Assembly: GCA_963721905.1 (NCBI GenBank)
Contig: CAVRMF010000008.1
Location: forward strand, 310,001-374,000
Direction of reading: 5' to 3'
Length of the DNA: 64,000 nt
Origin: Roseiarcus sp963721905
Lineage (GTDB): Bacteria > Pseudomonadota > Alphaproteobacteria > Rhizobiales > Beijerinckiaceae
The position numbers and the translations under genes were made by a program. Positions 61,066-64,000 of this stretch are shown one piece after another. The number at the start of each line of letters is the position of its first letter. The first letter of the stretch is position 1. The notes under the pieces were generated by a model, which was not told where the DNA came from, searched no databases, and saw nothing but the letters and a program-made list of their open reading frames with translations.

Positions 61066-61873
61066 ATGCAGCTCCATCGAGCCTCTCCGGCAGCGGCGCT
61101 TCGCAACCGCGTCCGCTGCTTTGAGCAACGAAAAGCGAGCATTGGCGGCGCCGCGGTCGTCTACCCGCTTGCCGCGCGCCCGGATATGTTCCTGGAATTC
61201 TATCTTCGACAGCGATACCTCGTTCGCGAGCGCCAATCTGGCGTCCACGACCTCGCTCCATGCTCGGTTGTGGTGGGCCCTTGCACATATCACCGAGTCG
61301 AACTCGTGTTGTGCGGTCACTTCGACGTATTCACCATCCAATTCAATGCGTCGGGTTTTCACCGGCTCTTTGGCGCGCCGATGACCGAACTCGCGGACCG
61401 CGCTTACGACGCACGGTCGGTCATCGGTCCATGCCTGTCGGAGATCGAACAAAAGCTCAGCGACGCGGCGAGTTTTGAGGCACGAGTCGAGATCGCCAAT
61501 GACTTCCTGCTGCGCAGGCCGGAAGCGGACGTGGTCGATGTCGTAGCCGTGGTCGCAAACCGGTTATTCCGGGACCCCACAGGGTTTCGCGTCAGTGATG
61601 CGGCGAGGAGCGCCGGATTGAGCGTCCGGCAATTCGAGCGACGGTTTGCCGGGCAGGTTGGTCTCCCGCCCAAACAATACGCAAGCATTATCAGAATTCG
61701 ATGCGGCGCTCCGGGCGAAAACGATCGCGCCACAGCGCCTCTGGACAGAGATCGCGCACGAGTTCGGATATTACGACCAGATGCACATGATACGGGACTT
61801 CGAACGCTTTGCCGGCGACAGTCCCGCGGCGCTCGTGCGCCGGATCGCCGGGAGCAGCCAATCCTGGATGTGA
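61066..61873 (+). pseudogene. AraC-family regulator, apparent frameshift in the HTH
   Basis: N-terminal ligand-binding half (DMFLEFYLRQRYLV, then VVGPCTYHRVELVLCGHFDV) is followed by the first HTH of the AraC domain, RVSDAARSAGLSVRQFERRF. At 61694-61699 the frame breaks (GAATTC where GATTC is expected). The rest of the domain, AALRAKTIAPQRLWTEIAHE and FGYYDQMHMIRDFERFAGDS, is in another frame ending at 61873. Removing one base restores IIRFDAALRAK, the normal family sequence. This is again a GANTC context, so the gene may be intact in the cell. Confidence 0.85.
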
Positions 61874-61951
61874 TGTCGCGTCTTTACTATCGAGCGCCAC
61901 CCGTCCCCCGATAGCCTCGCGCCGTCATTTCCTAAAGAGCGAAGGGCTCAC

Positions 61952-62434
61952 ATGGCGAGTCACGCAGCGAGCGTCGGCGGTTCTTCGGCGACGAACTTGG
62001 ACGAACAAGCGATCAAGGACGTGCTTCACGGGTATGGCGATGCCTGGAATCGCCATGACATGAAAGCGTTGGCGGAACTTTTCACAGACGACGCCCATTG
62101 GGTCAATATCGTCGGCATGCACTGGTCCGGGAAGGCGGCGGTCGTCCGAGGCCACGAGGCGTATCACCGCACGTTCTTTCAAACGACGGACATCGAGCTG
62201 GGTGAAATTCAAATCAGGGCGCTGGCCCCGGGCGTTGCGGCGGCCGTTGTCCTGCTGAAAGTGGGGCCGTTCACGCCGCCCGACGGGATCCCGCGTCCGA
62301 GGGCCGACAATCGCCTTTCGCTCGTTCTGACAAAGCTCGGCGCGCAATGGCGCATCGCACAGGGACACAACACGGTCATCGATCCAGGCGCTCAGCGCTT
62401 CGATCCGGTGAAGACTGGCTGGCCTGACGCCTGA
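61952..62434 (+). CDS. SnoaL-like/DUF4440 family protein (SgcJ/EcaC type)
   Basis: 160 residues of the NTF2-like fold: LDEQAIKDVLHGYGDAWNRH, MKALAELFTDDAHWVNIVG, VRGHEAYHRTFFQTT and WRIAQGHNTVI. Proteins of this group bind small ligands and are often called SgcJ/EcaC oxidoreductases without proven activity. It follows the AraC gene on the same strand, perhaps under its control. Confidence 0.85.
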   Translation: MASHAASVGGSSATNLDEQAIKDVLHGYGDAWNRHDMKALAELFTDDAHWVNIVGMHWSGKAAVVRGHEAYHRTFFQTTDIELGEIQIRALAPGVAAAVVLLKVGPFTPPDGIPRPRADNRLSLVLTKLGAQWRIAQGHNTVIDPGAQRFDPVKTGWPDA

Positions 62435-62488
62435 CCCCACGCCGCAGCCGATGTTGCGCCCACCCGCGCTTTCCGCCAAACGAAGCGC

Positions 62489-64000
62489 ATGCGGCACGAC
62501 ATCGTCCTCATCGTCGACTTCGGCTCCCAGGTGACGCAGCTGATCGCGCGGCGGGTGCGCGAGGCCGGCGTCTATTGCGAGATCCACCCGTTCTTGAGAG
62601 CCGCCGAGGCGTTCGAGCGGCTGAAGCCCAAGGCGGTGATCCTCTCCGGCGGGCCGGCCTCGGTTCCGGAAGCCGGCAGCCCGCGCGCGCCGGAGGCGAT
62701 CTTTAAGAGCGGCGTTCCGATCCTCGCCATCTGCTATGGCCAACAGACGCTCGCAGAGCAGCTCGGCGGCAAGGTCGAGAGCGGGCATGGGGCGGAATTC
62801 GGCCGCGCCGAAGTCGAAATCGTCGCGCCTTGCGCTTTATTCGACGGCGTCTGGCAGGCTGGCGGGCGCTATCCGGTATGGATGAGCCACGGCGACCGGG
62901 TGACGCGGCTTCCACAAGGTTTTCGCGTCTACGCGGTGTCGGAGAACGCGCCTTACGCGGTCGCGGCGGACGAGGAGCGCCGCTACTACACCACCATGTT
63001 CCACCCCGAGGTGGTCCATACGCCCGACGGCGCGAAGCTCATCGCCAATTTCCTCCATAAGATCGCGGGCCTCAAGGGCGACTGGACGATGGCCGCCTTC
63101 CGCGCCGAGGAGATCGCCCGCATGCGGGCGCAGGTCGGCAAATCGCGGGTCATCTGCGGCCTCTCGGGCGGCGTCGATTCGGCGGTTGCCGCCGTCCTGA
63201 TCCACGAGGCGATCGGCGACCAGCTTACTTGCGTCTTCGTCGACCACGGCCTCCTCCGCCAGGGCGAGGCGGAGGAGGTGGTCGGCCTCTTTCGCGGCCA
63301 CTTCAACATCCCGCTCGTCCATGTCGACGCGTCGGAGGAGTTCCTCGGCGCGCTCGAAGGGCTCGACGATCCGGAGGCAAAGCGCAAGACCATCGGAAAA
63401 CTCTTCATCGACGCGTTCGAGGCCGAGGCGCGCCGCATCGCGACCGACGGCAAGGGGTCGGTCGAATTTTTGGCTCAAGGCACGCTCTATCCCGACGTGA
63501 TCGAGAGCGTGTCGTTCACCGGCGGCCCGTCGGTGACGATCAAGAGCCACCACAATGTCGGCGGCCTGCCCGAGCGCATGCGGATGAAGCTCGTTGAGCC
63601 GTTGCGCGAGCTCTTCAAGGACGAGGTGCGCGCGCTCGGGCGCGAGCTCGGCCTTCCCGAACGCTTCGTCGGCCGCCACCCATTCCCCGGCCCCGGCCTC
63701 GCCATCCGCTGCCCCGGCGCGGTGACGCGCGAAAAACTCGAAATTTTGCGTAAAAGCGACGCGGTCTATCTCGACGAGATCCGCAAAGCCGGCCTCTACG
63801 GCAGGATCTGGCAGGCCTTCGCGGTCCTGCTGCCGGTGCGCACCGTCGGCGTGATGGGCGACGGTCGGACTTATGACAGCGTGGTGGCGCTCCGCGCCGT
63901 GACCTCGGTCGACGGCATGACCGCCGACTTCTATCCCTTCGACATGAGCTTCCTCGCCCGCGCCGCGACCCGCATCATCAACGAGGTCAAGGGCGTCAAC
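62489..64000 (+). CDS. guaA: GMP synthase (glutamine-hydrolysing), 3' end cut
   Basis: Final step of GMP synthesis: amination of XMP using glutamine and ATP. The class I amidotransferase domain has VDFGSQVTQLIARRVREAGV, the nucleophile in ILAICYGQQTLAEQLGG and the FHPEV His/Glu. The ATP-PPase domain has the P-loop CGLSGGVDSAVAAVLIHEA and FVDHGLLRQGE; the dimerisation domain follows with GRHPFPGPGLAIR. 504 codons are visible, ending RIINEVKGVN; about 15-20 residues are missing beyond the window edge. Confidence 0.97.
   Translation, partial: MRHDIVLIVDFGSQVTQLIARRVREAGVYCEIHPFLRAAEAFERLKPKAVILSGGPASVPEAGSPRAPEAIFKSGVPILAICYGQQTLAEQLGGKVESGHGAEFGRAEVEIVAPCALFDGVWQAGGRYPVWMSHGDRVTRLPQGFRVYAVSENAPYAVAADEERRYYTTMFHPEVVHTPDGAKLIANFLHKIAGLKGDWTMAAFRAEEIARMRAQVGKSRVICGLSGGVDSAVAAVLIHEAIGDQLTCVFVDHGLLRQGEAEEVVGLFRGHFNIPLVHVDASEEFLGALEGLDDPEAKRKTIGKLFIDAFEAEARRIATDGKGSVEFLAQGTLYPDVIESVSFTGGPSVTIKSHHNVGGLPERMRMKLVEPLRELFKDEVRALGRELGLPERFVGRHPFPGPGLAIRCPGAVTREKLEILRKSDAVYLDEIRKAGLYGRIWQAFAVLLPVRTVGVMGDGRTYDSVVALRAVTSVDGMTADFYPFDMSFLARAATRIINEVKGVN

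Overview
The window is GC-rich bacterial chromosome, best matched to an alphaproteobacterium of the order Hyphomicrobiales (Rhizobiales). Pointers are the aerobic-type cobalamin genes (CobP/CobU, CobS), the bolA / J-domain protein / cobS neighbourhood, an HtrA protease, a SleB-type cell-wall hydrolase, a YkuD lipoprotein, a malonyl-CoA decarboxylase, rhizobial-style REP palindromes and GANTC (CcrM) sites. I cannot place the genus. The left edge cuts an MFS transporter and the right edge cuts guaA about 20 codons before its end.

Layout. 1-13.7 kb is mostly housekeeping: MFS transporter, HtrA protease, ParA-like ATPase, xseB, a frameshifted solute-binding protein, alanine dehydrogenase, two cell-wall enzymes, an ArsR/SRPBCC pair, Nudix, metallophosphoesterase and GST. 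13.8-27 kb is metabolic with two small toxin-antitoxin modules (HicA/HicB, BrnT/HTH), a frameshifted malonyl-CoA decarboxylase, pseudouridine catabolism (psuG plus a PfkB kinase), pirin, glycosyltransferase and cytochrome b561. 27.6-38.2 kb is a polysaccharide O-acetylation region: one MBOAT (AlgI-like) and three AlgJ-like proteins, one with its catalytic Ser replaced by Leu. It also holds fossils of a fourth algJ, a second algI and a second P450, so the locus has been repeatedly duplicated and deleted. 38.2-47 kb holds an aminotransferase, three small membrane proteins, and a sulfatase, methyltransferase and anaerobic-type sulfatase-maturase cluster.

47.1-60.8 kb is an insertion-sequence hot spot. 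Two IS1380-family copies of identical reconstructed length (1643 bp) sit 9.3 kb apart in opposite orientation; the left one is interrupted by an IS630 element with a TA duplication. Between them lie bolA, a J-domain gene, cobS (without cobT), a DUF29 gene and an FMN reductase, then a 5340-bp IS1595-family transposon bounded by inverted repeats and an 8-bp target duplication. That transposon appears to carry a toxin-antitoxin passenger: a MerR-HTH/DUF433 antitoxin and a DUF5615 PIN-like toxin. Each partner is split by its own insertion sequence (IS66 in the antitoxin, an ISNCY-type element in the toxin). Removing the insertions restores both proteins; the antitoxin also needs one base removed.

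A cross-cutting observation: four independent single-base frameshifts (4.4, 16.8, 55.8 and 61.7 kb) all turn a GANTC site into a six-base GANNTC-like site. GANTC is the CcrM methylation site of alphaproteobacteria. This points either to methylation-linked sequencing error, in which case the genes are intact, or to a mutational hotspot.
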